DNA from: Albibacterium sp035514885
GTDB taxonomy: Bacteria; Bacteroidota; Bacteroidia; Sphingobacteriales; Sphingobacteriaceae
DNA length: 64,000 nt
NCBI RefSeq assembly: GCF_035514885.1
Contig: NZ_DATJCH010000010.1
Coordinates: forward strand, 124,001-188,000
Direction: 5' to 3'
The notes under the pieces were generated by a model. It searched no databases. It saw nothing but the letters and a program-made list of their open reading frames with translations, and was not told where the DNA came from. This document shows positions 53,102 to 61,355 of the stretch, piece after piece. The translations under genes were made by a program, and so were the position numbers. Numbering within the stretch: the first letter of the stretch is position 1; every line of letters starts with the position of its first letter.

Positions 53102-53200
53102 AAACAGGGGTTAAGCAAGGGTTAAACAGGGGTCAAACAAGGGTAATTTGCGAGTCTTGCCCCTGTTTGGTCCCTGTTTGACCCCTGTTTAACCCCTGTT
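53102..53200. repeat. Inverted array of eight 11-bp repeats
   Basis: Four tandem 11-base units related to AAACAGGGGTT (53102-53145) are followed by an 11-base spacer and four units of the reverse complement related to TAACCCCTGTT (53157-53200). The two 45-base arms match at about 38 positions and can form a long hairpin. No T-run follows, so it is not a typical terminator. It lies between the porin gene and htpG. The identity of the element is unknown. Confidence 0.85.
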
Positions 53201-53217
53201 TGAGTAAAGCGAAATAA

Positions 53218-53237
53218 ATGGCAGTTATAACTGTCAT
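53218..53237. promoter_or_regulatory. Near-perfect 20-bp palindrome upstream of htpG
   Basis: ATGGCAGTTATAACTGTCAT has a perfect CAGTTATAACTG centre and matching ends, with one mismatched pair. It lies 91 bases before the htpG ATG and could be an operator. It does not resemble the CIRCE heat-shock element. Confidence 0.35.
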
Positions 53238-53328
53238 AGTGACTGATTTATAACTTTTAATAGCTATATATTACAATTGGAACATTCCTTGATTAATTGG
53301 ATATAGACTAAAATTTATAAGATTCAAT

Positions 53329-55218
53329 ATGAAAGAAAAAGGTAATATTTCTATCCATACCGAGAATATCTTCCCGGTAATTAAAAAGTTTCTGTACTCA
53401 GATAATGAGATTTTCTTGAGAGAGTTGGTTTCTAACGCAGTTGATGCTACTCAAAAATTAAAACGCTTATCTTCTTTGGGTAAAATAGGCGGAGAGGTAG
53501 GCGATATCACTGTAAGCGTTTCATTGGATGAAAAGGCTAAGACCATTACTATTTCGGATAAGGGAATTGGAATGACGGCCGAAGAGGTTAAAAAATATAT
53601 CAATCAGATTGCTTTTTCGGGCGCTGAAGAATTTGTTGAGAAGTTTAAAGAAGCAAAAGATGCTAATGAGATTATAGGACGTTTCGGACTTGGTTTCTAT
53701 TCTGCATTTATGGTTGCCGACTTGGTAGAAATTCAATCTTTATCATATCAGGATGGTGCAGAGCCGGTAAGATGGGAATGTGATGGAAGTACTTCATTTG
53801 AAATATCAGAGGGAAATAGGACAGAAAGAGGTACCGATATTATTTTACATATCAATGCTGATTCTGAAGAGTTTTTGGGTAAATCACGTTTGCAAGAAAT
53901 TCTAACAAAATACGGTAAGTTTTTACCAGTGCCAATCAAATTTGGTACAAAAACAACTTCTGAACCTGATGGAGAAGATGAAGAGGGTAAACCAAAATAT
54001 AAGAGTGTAGAAGTTGATAATATAATTAACAACACTTCACCAGCATGGATCAAGACTCCTTCTGAATTGAAGGATGAAGATTACCTTGCTTTTTACCGTG
54101 AACTATATCCATTTGCGGAAGATCCGTTGTTTTGGATCCATTTAAATGTAGACTATCCGTTTAACTTAACAGGGATCTTATACTTCCCGAAAATTAAGAA
54201 TGAGCTGGATATTCAGAAAAACAAGATTAAACTTTATTCTCGCCAGGTATTTATTACCGATGAGATAAAGGACATCGTTCCGGAATTCCTGATGTTATTG
54301 CATGGTGTGATTGATTCGCCGGATATTCCATTGAACGTATCTCGTAGTTTCTTACAGGCTGATAGCAATGTAAAGAAAATCAACACCTATATTACTAGAA
54401 AGGTAGCTGATAAACTAAGTGAGCTGTTTAAAACAGACCGCAAAGGTTTTGAAGAAAAATGGAATGACATTGGTGTGTTTGTAAAATACGGCATGCTGAC
54501 CGATGATAAGTTTGCTGAAAAGGCAACTGATTTCTGCTTGGTTAAGAATACAGAAAATGAATACTTTACATTAAAAGAATATGCTGCGAAAGTGAAGGAT
54601 ATTCAAAATGATAAAGATGGTCAGGTAGTATATTTATACAGTACCGATACAGCCAATCAGGATAGTTTTATTGCATCTGCTAAGGAAAAAGGTTATGATG
54701 TGCTTGTTTTTGATTCGCCAATAGATAGTCACTTTGTTGGTTTCTTAGAATCGAAAGTAGAAAAGACCTCATTGAAAAGAGTTGACTCAGATGTTATCGA
54801 CCAGTTAATTAAGAAGGAAGATAATGATCAAAAATTAGCATTAACTGAAGAAGAAAGTGCTTCTGTTAAATCCATCTTTGAGAAAACCATTCATAAAGAT
54901 ACCTATCAGGTAGAAATTACTGCATTAAAAGAAGATGCAATGCCGGTTACTGTGACCATGGATGAATTTATGCGCCGTATGAAAGAGATGGCTCAGAACG
55001 GTGGAGGAGGAATGGGTTTTTACGGAAGTCTGCCTGATAATTATAAGGTAACTGTTAATGGTAATCATCCTTTGATTAAGCGTATTTTAGCGGAAGAAGA
55101 TGAAGCAAATAAAGAGAAGTTGGCGAAACAAGCTTTTGATTTAGCTTTGTTGAGCAGAGGCTTGCTTACTGGTTCTGAATTAACAGACTTCGTTAAACGC
55201 AGTGTTAGTCTGATCTAG
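53329..55218 (+). CDS. htpG: Molecular chaperone HtpG (Hsp90)
   Basis: The 629-residue protein has the GHKL ATPase motifs Glu-Leu-Val-Ser-Asn-Ala-Val-Asp-Ala, Asp-Lys-Gly-Ile-Gly-Met and Gly-Arg-Phe-Gly-Leu-Gly-Phe-Tyr-Ser. The middle domain carries Asn-Val-Ser-Arg-Ser-Phe-Leu-Gln, and a C-terminal dimerisation domain follows. There is no eukaryotic Met-Glu-Glu-Val-Asp tail. It is an ATP-driven cytosolic folding chaperone. It is monocistronic and ends at a bidirectional terminator. Confidence 0.97.
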   Translation: MKEKGNISIHTENIFPVIKKFLYSDNEIFLRELVSNAVDATQKLKRLSSLGKIGGEVGDITVSVSLDEKAKTITISDKGIGMTAEEVKKYINQIAFSGAEEFVEKFKEAKDANEIIGRFGLGFYSAFMVADLVEIQSLSYQDGAEPVRWECDGSTSFEISEGNRTERGTDIILHINADSEEFLGKSRLQEILTKYGKFLPVPIKFGTKTTSEPDGEDEEGKPKYKSVEVDNIINNTSPAWIKTPSELKDEDYLAFYRELYPFAEDPLFWIHLNVDYPFNLTGILYFPKIKNELDIQKNKIKLYSRQVFITDEIKDIVPEFLMLLHGVIDSPDIPLNVSRSFLQADSNVKKINTYITRKVADKLSELFKTDRKGFEEKWNDIGVFVKYGMLTDDKFAEKATDFCLVKNTENEYFTLKEYAAKVKDIQNDKDGQVVYLYSTDTANQDSFIASAKEKGYDVLVFDSPIDSHFVGFLESKVEKTSLKRVDSDVIDQLIKKEDNDQKLALTEEESASVKSIFEKTIHKDTYQVEITALKEDAMPVTVTMDEFMRRMKEMAQNGGGGMGFYGSLPDNYKVTVNGNHPLIKRILAEEDEANKEKLAKQAFDLALLSRGLLTGSELTDFVKRSVSLI

Positions 55219-55239
55219 AATAAGCACTTCTATAAACAT

Positions 55240-55274
55240 AAAAAAAGCTTGGACAATTTGTCCAAGCTTTTTTT
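55240..55274. terminator. Bidirectional intrinsic terminator
   Basis: Arms AAAAAAAGCTTGGACA and TGTCCAAGCTTTTTTT close a 3-4-base loop between convergent htpG and rpoD. Confidence 0.92.
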
Positions 55275-55299
55275 ATGTGATATTAAATAAATCTGAGTA

Positions 55300-56160
55300 T
55301 TAACCCAGGTAAGTTTTTAATATTTTGCTTCTTGATGTGTGGCGTAAACGCTGTAAAGCTTTGTCTTTAATTTGACGCACACGTTCTCTTGTTAAGTTAA
55401 ATTGTTCGCCAATTTCTTCAAGAGAAAGTGGGTGGTTAGAGCTTAATCCAAAGAACAATACAATGATTTCACGTTCTCTATCTGTTAATGTAGCCAATGA
55501 TCTTCTGATTTCTTCTGAAAGGGATTCGTCAATTAGACTGTTATCCGTGTTAGGATCATGGTTTTCAAGAACATCAAGAAGTGTGTTTTCTTCACCCTGA
55601 ACGAATGGAGCATCCATTGAAACATGTCGTCCGGAGTTACTTAATGTATCCGAGATTTTCTCAACAGTTGTTTCAAGTTGATCCGCTAATTCTTCTGGCG
55701 AAGGCTCACGTTCATAATCTTGTTCTAATTTTGAAAATGCTTTACTGATTTTGCTTAACGAACCTACTTGGTTTAAAGGTAAACGTACAATACGTGATTG
55801 CTCAGCGATGGCCTGTAGAATTGATTGTCTAATCCACCATACGGCATAAGAAATGAATTTAAATCCTTTTGTTTCGTCAAATCTTTTTGCGGCTTTAATT
55901 AAGCCTAAATTTCCCTCGTTTATTAGGTCACCTAGGGTTAGACCTTGATTTTGATACTGTTTCGCTACTGATACCACGAAACGTAAATTCGTTTTTGTCA
56001 AACGTTCTAATGCGGCTTGATCGCCTTCTCTAATTTTTTGAGCAAGAATTACTTCTTCCTCTGCAGTAATAAGATCGACCTTTCCAATTTCATGTAAATA
56101 CTTGTCTAATGACTGTGATTCACGATTGGTAATCGATTGTGTAATTTTAAGCTGTCTCAT
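55300..56160 (-). CDS. rpoD: Primary sigma factor RpoD/SigA (short Bacteroidota type)
   Basis: The 286-residue protein lacks region 1.1 and starts near region 1.2 (Asp-Lys-Tyr-Leu-His-Glu-Ile-Gly). Region 2 contains Gly-Asp-Leu-Ile-Asn-Glu-Gly-Asn-Leu-Gly-Leu and Phe-Ile-Ser-Tyr-Ala-Val-Trp-Trp-Ile-Arg-Gln. Region 4 contains Leu-Thr-Arg-Glu-Arg-Val-Arg-Gln-Ile-Lys-Asp. This compact form is the primary sigma of Bacteroidota, which reads TTTG/TAnnTTTG promoters like those found in this window. TATTTTTG on the minus strand (56199-56206) is a possible -7 of its own gene. Confidence 0.95.
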   Translation of the reverse strand: MRQLKITQSITNRESQSLDKYLHEIGKVDLITAEEEVILAQKIREGDQAALERLTKTNLRFVVSVAKQYQNQGLTLGDLINEGNLGLIKAAKRFDETKGFKFISYAVWWIRQSILQAIAEQSRIVRLPLNQVGSLSKISKAFSKLEQDYEREPSPEELADQLETTVEKISDTLSNSGRHVSMDAPFVQGEENTLLDVLENHDPNTDNSLIDESLSEEIRRSLATLTDREREIIVLFFGLSSNHPLSLEEIGEQFNLTRERVRQIKDKALQRLRHTSRSKILKTYLG

Positions 56161-56479
56161 TAAGTAATGTTAAGTTGCTCCTATGATGCAAAAGTGTGCA
56201 AAAATAGATAAAATATAATCATTTAACGATTAAAATGGCGAAAAGTTCTCTGATAAAGAGGGATTTATCAAACTCTTCTAATTAAAAGCTTTGCGCAAAA
56301 ACTGTTCCAATTAAGAGTGTAATTCCTGCAATTAATGAAAGATCTTTTATTGTGATTTTCAAATGAGAAATTAGGCATATAATTTGTGTTATAAAGGTTA
56401 GATTTTTAAATATAACAACATATTTCGTATTTTTTATAAAATATCGCTTATCTAATTTTCACGTAAAATAAAATTAATT
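56161..56479. other. Divergent intergenic region with a possible 26-codon micro-ORF
   Basis: It holds the promoters of rpoD and the YpfJ-like gene. On the minus strand a frame from TTG 56362 to TAA 56282 encodes 26 residues: Lys-Ile-Thr-Ile-Lys-Asp-Leu-Ser, a hydrophobic stretch, then Val-Phe-Ala-Gln-Ser-Phe. This looks like a signal peptide or a tiny membrane peptide. It may be a truncated gene start. No ATG is available for it. Confidence 0.3.
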
Positions 56480-57328
56480 ATGAAATGGCAAGGACGCAGA
56501 CAAAGTTCTAACATGGATGACCGCAGAGGTATGTCGGGTGGTAAAATGTTACTGGGTGGTGGAGTAATTGGTGTAATTGTTTTGTTGGTACAGATGTTTA
56601 CCGGGACCGATCTTTCTCAGGTTATCCCTTCAGAATTGACACAGCCTCAACAAGGTACTGAAAGAACTGTTGAGTTAAGTGAGGCTGATAAGCAGATGGG
56701 AGAGTTTGTATCTGTTGTGTTGGCCGATACAGAAGATATTTGGGGAAAGATTTTCCAGGAGAATAATCTGACCTATGAGAATCCTAGATTAGTTTTATTC
56801 TCAGATGCTGTACAAACAGGATGTGGTGGTGCAAGTTCTGCTTCCGGGCCTTTTTATTGTCCGGCTGATCGAACTGTTTATATGGACCTCGTGTTTTTCA
56901 ATGAGTTAAAAACTCGTTTCGGTGCAAAAGGCGGTGATTTTGCAATCGCCTATGTTATAGCACATGAAGTTGGGCATCATGTTCAGAACTTATTAGGAAC
57001 TAGTGGTCGGACACAACAAGCCATGCAAAGTTCAAATGAAACAAGGGCTAATCAGTTATCGGTTGCTTTGGAGTTGCAAGCTGATTTTTATGCCGGTGTT
57101 TGGTCTCATTATAATCAGGATCAATTAGAGGCAGGAGATATCGAAGAAGCTTTAAGTGCAGCAAATGCCGTAGGCGACGACACCATTCAAGAGAAAATGC
57201 AAGGTCATGCCAATCAGGAAACTTTTACGCATGGTACTTCGGCGCAACGTATGTATTGGTTTAAAAAGGGTTACCAGGGAGGTGATGTAAACCAAGGTGA
57301 TACGTTTACTGAATTGGGACTGCAATAG
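56480..57328 (+). CDS. Neutral zinc metallopeptidase (YpfJ/KPN_02809 family)
   Basis: The 282-residue protein has Lys-Trp-Gln-Gly-Arg-Arg-Gln-Ser-Ser-Asn at the N-terminus, one TM helix (about 25-42), and the zinc motif His-Glu-Val-Gly-His-His near 162. Downstream it has Glu-Leu-Gln-Ala-Asp-Phe-Tyr-Ala-Gly and Phe-Thr-His-Gly-Thr-Ser-Ala-Gln-Arg. The family is a conserved membrane-anchored metalloprotease-like group of unknown substrate. ATG 56480 gives the standard family N-terminus. Confidence 0.92.
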   Translation: MKWQGRRQSSNMDDRRGMSGGKMLLGGGVIGVIVLLVQMFTGTDLSQVIPSELTQPQQGTERTVELSEADKQMGEFVSVVLADTEDIWGKIFQENNLTYENPRLVLFSDAVQTGCGGASSASGPFYCPADRTVYMDLVFFNELKTRFGAKGGDFAIAYVIAHEVGHHVQNLLGTSGRTQQAMQSSNETRANQLSVALELQADFYAGVWSHYNQDQLEAGDIEEALSAANAVGDDTIQEKMQGHANQETFTHGTSAQRMYWFKKGYQGGDVNQGDTFTELGLQ

Positions 57329-57372
57329 TTTAGATATTGTAGGGCCTTTCGTGGTTTTTATTTGCCTCAGTA

Positions 57373-58215
57373 CTATAAAATAGAAGAAAGTGTGAAGGTG
57401 TCTTTTAATCGGACACCTTTTTCTGTGTGTTGTAAAGTGCAGCACTCGTTTACCGGATCATGTTCCAGAAATAAAATATAGTCATTATCTGCAATTTCTT
57501 TCCAGTAATGAGTTCTTTCTTCCAGCGTTTTTAAAGGAAACATATCATAAGCCATTACGTATGGAAGAGGAATATGTCCGACGGAAGGAAGCAGATCAGC
57601 TATATATAAGATTGTTTTTCCTTTATAATTTATTTGGGGAAGCATCATCGCATCTGTGTGACCGAAAGCAAATCGGATGCTGATATCCGGATGAAGTATT
57701 CCTGATTCTTTATCTTCTACGAACTTTAATTTCCCACTTTCCTGAATAGGAAGAATGTTTTCCTTTAGAAAAGATGCCTTTTCTCGCTGATTAGGTTCTG
57801 TGGCCCATTGCCAATGCTTTTTATTGCTCCAGAAATTCGCATTTTTAAAGGCGGGTACCAGTTTATCACCTTCTCTTTTAATCGCACCACCAACATGATC
57901 GAAGTGGAGATGCGTTAAGAAAACATCGGTTATGTCATCTCTATTGAAACCATGTTTCTGGAGTGATTTATCCAAGGTATCGTCACCGTGTAAATAATAA
58001 TGGCTAAAAAACTTTTCAGATTGTTTATCACCAAGACCAGTGTCGATTAAAATAAGCTGATTTCCATCTTCGATTAACAATAGGCGTGCTGCCCAGGTAC
58101 AAAGGTTGTTTTCATCGGCAGGATTTGTTCTGCTCCATATTGATTTAGGAACCACTCCAAACATGGCACCACCATCTAACTTAAAGAAACCAGTATCAAT
58201 GCTGTATAAATTCAT
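57373..58215 (-). CDS. MBL-fold metallo-hydrolase
   Basis: The 280-residue metallo-beta-lactamase fold protein has Thr-His-Leu-His-Phe-Asp-His-Val-Gly-Gly (metal ligands, near 105), a further His in Phe-Gly-His-Thr-Asp-Ala, and Asp-Leu-Leu-Pro-Ser. No signal peptide is present. It belongs to the lactonase/glyoxalase-II-like hydrolases and its substrate is unknown. It is divergent from mnmE (61-base gap). Confidence 0.9.
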   Translation of the reverse strand: MNLYSIDTGFFKLDGGAMFGVVPKSIWSRTNPADENNLCTWAARLLLIEDGNQLILIDTGLGDKQSEKFFSHYYLHGDDTLDKSLQKHGFNRDDITDVFLTHLHFDHVGGAIKREGDKLVPAFKNANFWSNKKHWQWATEPNQREKASFLKENILPIQESGKLKFVEDKESGILHPDISIRFAFGHTDAMMLPQINYKGKTILYIADLLPSVGHIPLPYVMAYDMFPLKTLEERTHYWKEIADNDYILFLEHDPVNECCTLQHTEKGVRLKDTFTLSSIL

Positions 58216-58263
58216 AAAAGTTTTTTACGAAGGTACAATTTTCAGAATACATTGATATAGTTC

Positions 58264-58271
58264 TATCTTTG
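58264..58271 (+). promoter_or_regulatory. -7 element directly before mnmE
   Basis: TATCTTTG matches TAnnTTTG and ends 5 bases before ATG 58277. The in-frame GTG at 58271 overlaps the element, which supports ATG as the true start and implies a leaderless or nearly leaderless mRNA. No clear -33 TTTG is visible. Confidence 0.45.
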
Positions 58272-58276
58272 TGGAT

Positions 58277-59635
58277 ATGAATAATGTGCAAACAATTGTT
58301 GCTTTATCAACACCAACCGGAAGCGGGGCACTGGGCGTTATCCGATTATCGGGACCTGATGCGATTTCTATTATTAATTCAGTTTTTAAAGGTAAAGACT
58401 TAACGAAACAGGCGTCCCATACCCTTCATTTTGGGTTGATTATGGATAAAGATGCAATTTTGGATGAAGTTGTTGTAGGGCTGTTTCTTGCACCAAAATC
58501 TTATACCAAGGAAAATGTAGTAGAGATATCTTGTCATGGATCCAGCTATATTATTCAACGCATTATCAATCTGCTGATAGAGAATGGTGCGCGTGCTGCA
58601 AAACCAGGAGAGTTTACACTTCAAGCCTTTGTAAATGGCGCATTTGATTTAAGCAAAGCCGAAGCGGTCGCTGACCTAATTGCTTCTAATTCAAAAGCTT
58701 CGCATGATATTGCTATGCAGCAAATGCGTGGAGGTTTTGCCAATGAGTTGCAGGGCTTACGTGAGAAGCTGATTCATTTTGCTTCTATGATTGAGCTTGA
58801 ACTTGATTTTGCTGAAGAGGATGTTGAGTTTGCTAATCGTGAAGAATTGAAGGAGCTGGTTTTGCAGATCAATAAAGTTATTGCCCGTTTAATTACCTCC
58901 TTTGAATTAGGAAATGTAATTAAGAATGGTATTCCCATTGTGATTGCCGGAAAACCCAATGTAGGGAAATCGACCCTGTTGAATGCCTTATTAAACGAAG
59001 AGCGAGCTATCGTATCTGATATTGCCGGAACTACACGCGATACGATTGAAGATGAGATCAACATCGACGGTGTTATATTTAGATTCATCGATACGGCAGG
59101 TATTCGTGAGACAGCGGATTTAATTGAAGCAAAAGGAGTGGAGCGTACTTTGGAAAAAATGAAGCAAGCCAAGCTTATTATTTATATGGCAGATGCTCTC
59201 CAGGATTTTGATGATATTGCTAATCAGATTGCTGGTTTGGAAAAACAAGATATACCTTATTTGCTATTGATCAATAAATCGGATTTGTTGAGTGATGTTC
59301 AGAAAGTGCAATTGCAAGAGCTTCCTGTTCATTTTATCTCTGCCAGATCTAATGTGGGTGTAGATGAACTTAAAGATAGTTTGCTCGAAACTGTTAATAT
59401 TAAGAACCTGAATACCAATGAGACTATTTTGACGAATATTCGTCATGTAGAAGCCTTAAAAAACACCGAAACGGCATTGAATCGTGTTTTAGAGAATGTA
59501 GATAATCCGATTACTTCTGATTTCTTAGCAATGGATATTAAGCAAGCATTGCATTATTTGGGTGAGATTGTGGGAGAGGTGACTACGGATGATTTGCTGG
59601 ATAATATTTTCTCTAAGTTTTGTATTGGGAAGTAA
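58277..59635 (+). CDS. mnmE: tRNA modification GTPase MnmE (TrmE)
   Basis: The 452-residue protein has an N-terminal folate-binding domain (Ser-Thr-Pro-Thr-Gly-Ser-Gly-Ala-Leu-Gly-Val-Ile-Arg). The G domain has Gly-Lys-Pro-Asn-Val-Gly-Lys-Ser-Thr and Asp-Thr-Ala-Gly-Ile-Arg. The C-terminus is Phe-Cys-Ile-Gly-Lys, whose Cys is diagnostic. With MnmG it installs the C5 modification of wobble uridine in tRNAs. The upstream GTG 58271 is rejected because it lies in the promoter element. It is full length and followed by a terminator. Confidence 0.97.
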   Translation: MNNVQTIVALSTPTGSGALGVIRLSGPDAISIINSVFKGKDLTKQASHTLHFGLIMDKDAILDEVVVGLFLAPKSYTKENVVEISCHGSSYIIQRIINLLIENGARAAKPGEFTLQAFVNGAFDLSKAEAVADLIASNSKASHDIAMQQMRGGFANELQGLREKLIHFASMIELELDFAEEDVEFANREELKELVLQINKVIARLITSFELGNVIKNGIPIVIAGKPNVGKSTLLNALLNEERAIVSDIAGTTRDTIEDEINIDGVIFRFIDTAGIRETADLIEAKGVERTLEKMKQAKLIIYMADALQDFDDIANQIAGLEKQDIPYLLLINKSDLLSDVQKVQLQELPVHFISARSNVGVDELKDSLLETVNIKNLNTNETILTNIRHVEALKNTETALNRVLENVDNPITSDFLAMDIKQALHYLGEIVGEVTTDDLLDNIFSKFCIGK

Positions 59636-59677
59636 CTAACAGTAAACAACGATAACAGAATCGTAATAAATCGTATT

Positions 59678-59712
59678 AAAACCCTTATAGTCATGTGCTA
59701 TAAGGGTTTTTT
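59678..59712 (+). terminator. Intrinsic terminator of mnmE
   Basis: AAAACCCTTATAG pairs with CTATAAGGGTTTTTT across a 7-base loop, ending in a T-run, 42 bases after the stop. Confidence 0.9.
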
Positions 59713-59716
59713 GTTT

Positions 59717-59947
59717 TCATTTATTTTCTGATGTTATTAGTTTGTTTCGTATCTTTTTGTACGTTCCCTTTTTAGGCATGAAAGTAAATGTGATGTCGTA
59801 CCGCTCGATATTATTGGTTTGGTCTACCACAGGCATATTTACCAAGCCGACATCTTCAAGGTATTGAGCAACGCTTTTTAGTTGAATTCCTTCTCCGCTA
59901 AGCTTAAAATTAAGTAATATAAATTTTATAAAAATCTCTACATACAT
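59717..59947 (-). pseudogene. Possible remnant of a DUF3738/TIGR03435-type protein
   Basis: A 76-codon minus-strand frame contains Gln-Leu-Lys-Ser-Val-Ala-Gln-Tyr-Leu-Glu followed by Pro-Val-Val-Asp-Gln-Thr and Arg-Tyr-Asp-Ile-Thr-Phe-Thr-Phe. This resembles the conserved C-terminal end of DUF3738 proteins (Pro-Val-Val-Asp-x-Thr-Gly-x3-x-Tyr-Asp-Phe). The usual several hundred upstream residues are missing, and its start lies in the padR control region, so it is a fragment rather than a gene. Recognition is by motif only. Confidence 0.4.
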
Positions 59948-59967
59948 AGAACTTCTATGTATATTTG
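59942..59967 (+). promoter_or_regulatory. PadR-type palindromic operator overlapping the padR -7 element
   Basis: ATACATAGAA-C-TTCTATGTAT (59942-59962) is a perfect 21-bp palindrome. The element TATATTTG (59960-59967) begins inside it and ends 3 bases before the padR ATG. PadR repressors bind ATGT/ACAT-type palindromes such as this, so autorepression is likely. Confidence 0.7.
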
Positions 59968-59970
59968 TTT

Positions 59971-60342
59971 ATGATAGAATTGAATAAGGAATTTATGGCT
60001 AGCTCTTTAACCCCTTTAGTACTTCTGATTTTAAGAAGACAGGAAAGTTATGGCTATCAAATCATACAAGAACTAAAAAATAAAACTGGCGGAGAACTCA
60101 AAATTGCAGAAGGAACACTTTATCCTATACTTAAAAAGATGGAATCAAAGGATTGGATTGAAGGCACCTGGAAGAAGGCAGAATCTGGCCGAGAACGCAA
60201 ATATTATATTTTAACAAAGAACGGTGAAAAAGAATTAGAAGAACAGTATTCACAATTAAACTTTATTAACGACCTAATCAATAAACTATGGAATCTTCCA
60301 ACTTCAATCTTACCAACGAAATCGACAATTACGTCAGCTTAA
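59971..60342 (+). CDS. PadR-family transcriptional regulator
   Basis: The 123-residue protein has the winged helix Ser-Tyr-Gly-Tyr-Gln-Ile-Ile-Gln-Glu-Leu and Glu-Gly-Thr-Leu-Tyr-Pro-Ile-Leu-Lys-Lys-Met-Glu, then Arg-Lys-Tyr-Tyr-Ile-Leu-Thr. ATG 59971 is chosen; the TTG at 59965 lies within the -7 element. The 3' end overlaps the next gene by 55 bases. PadR plus a HAAS-domain membrane protein is a frequent pair, where PadR represses both. Confidence 0.88.
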   Translation: MIELNKEFMASSLTPLVLLILRRQESYGYQIIQELKNKTGGELKIAEGTLYPILKKMESKDWIEGTWKKAESGRERKYYILTKNGEKELEEQYSQLNFINDLINKLWNLPTSILPTKSTITSA

Positions 60343-61355
60343 TAGAAGAGCAGGGTAGCTTAACTGAATCAGATAGGAATGAATTAATAAGTCACCTCAA
60401 TGACTCAACAGAAGTATTGATGGAAAAGGGCTTAACTGATGAAGAATCTTTTATTATAGCTAAAAAACGAATTGGAAATCCTGACCTTTTAACAGAAGAA
60501 TATAGCAAGATTAATTTTTCACTTAAAACGAGTAAGGTTTGGGCTTACCTTTTAGTGGGTTTCAACATTATTTACGGTATCCCATCCCTGTTAATACTTT
60601 TGTTAGCGGCACTTTATTATATCGTTTTCAGAGAGTTTAGTACGTCATCAACAGCCATAATAATCATTACCACTGTTAATGTGCTTATTATCATAGGACT
60701 TTGGACTTTGGCTAAATATAGAATGCATATTTCATCATATATTGAAACGCAGGTTGCACAAAAACCTAGTAGATTTATCATTTTAACTAGTATTCCCGTT
60801 TTAATTAAAATGCTTTACTTACCTGCATTTTCAAAGCTAATGCCGGGAATGTCTATAAACTATGCAATTTATAATTTTAATAGTGGTTTAACTGAATTTA
60901 GCTTATATCTATTGATTATAAGTGTTGTAGGTGTTTTTCTAACTTTAGTATTTAGTATTAACAATAATAGCGAACATACCTTAAAGACATTATTCGCGCA
61001 GCCTTCGATGTGGTTTCTTATTTCTTTTGGGATGTTAATTGAAATTCTTGCAGCATCTACCAGAGCCCTTCGTCTTGATAATATAGTTGTGGAATCGCTA
61101 TTGTTTGCTGGTGTTTATGCTTGTGCTAGTTTTTTAATTGCTTTTTATAATAAATCCACTAGTATAAATAAATACATAATAGCTGCAACTTTACTTGGAC
61201 TTATCTTAGAAGTTTCCGTTGGAATAAGTGCGGATCTAGGTAGAGGAAATACTTATTACACAGCATATTTCACTGTAGCTTTAATTGGTGGTGTTGCTTT
61301 TGGCCGATATATAGGATTAAAAACCTCTTTAAGTCAAGAATTATCTAAGGTATGA
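60288..61355 (+). CDS. HAAS-domain multi-pass membrane protein
   Basis: The 355-residue protein has an N-terminal alpha-helical HAAS/DUF1700-like domain of about 75 residues (Glu-Leu-Ile-Ser-His-Leu-Asn-Asp-Ser, Gly-Leu-Thr-Asp-Glu-Glu-Ser-Phe-Ile-Ile-Ala-Lys-Lys-Arg-Ile-Gly). About eight hydrophobic helices follow. HAAS domains pair with PadR-type regulators. In many relatives the partner is a MacB-type permease, but here the membrane part is not of that kind. It overlaps padR by 55 bases in another frame, so translation is probably coupled. Confidence 0.72.
   Translation: MESSNFNLTNEIDNYVSLIEEQGSLTESDRNELISHLNDSTEVLMEKGLTDEESFIIAKKRIGNPDLLTEEYSKINFSLKTSKVWAYLLVGFNIIYGIPSLLILLLAALYYIVFREFSTSSTAIIIITTVNVLIIIGLWTLAKYRMHISSYIETQVAQKPSRFIILTSIPVLIKMLYLPAFSKLMPGMSINYAIYNFNSGLTEFSLYLLIISVVGVFLTLVFSINNNSEHTLKTLFAQPSMWFLISFGMLIEILAASTRALRLDNIVVESLLFAGVYACASFLIAFYNKSTSINKYIIAATLLGLILEVSVGISADLGRGNTYYTAYFTVALIGGVAFGRYIGLKTSLSQELSKV

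Noticed and set aside
53102..53200. CRISPR array
   Set aside because: Units are 11 bp, contiguous and inverted halfway. There are no unique spacers and no cas genes nearby.
53206..53328. CIRCE heat-shock element before htpG
   Set aside because: No TTAGCACTC-N9-GAGTGCTAA-like sequence is present; only an unrelated palindrome.
58271..58276. GTG start for mnmE
   Set aside because: The GTG overlaps the -7 element TATCTTTG, so it would not be transcribed intact; ATG 58277 matches the family N-terminus.
58774..59172. 132-codon minus-strand frame opposite mnmE
   Set aside because: It is the shadow of the conserved G domain of MnmE, with no start context.
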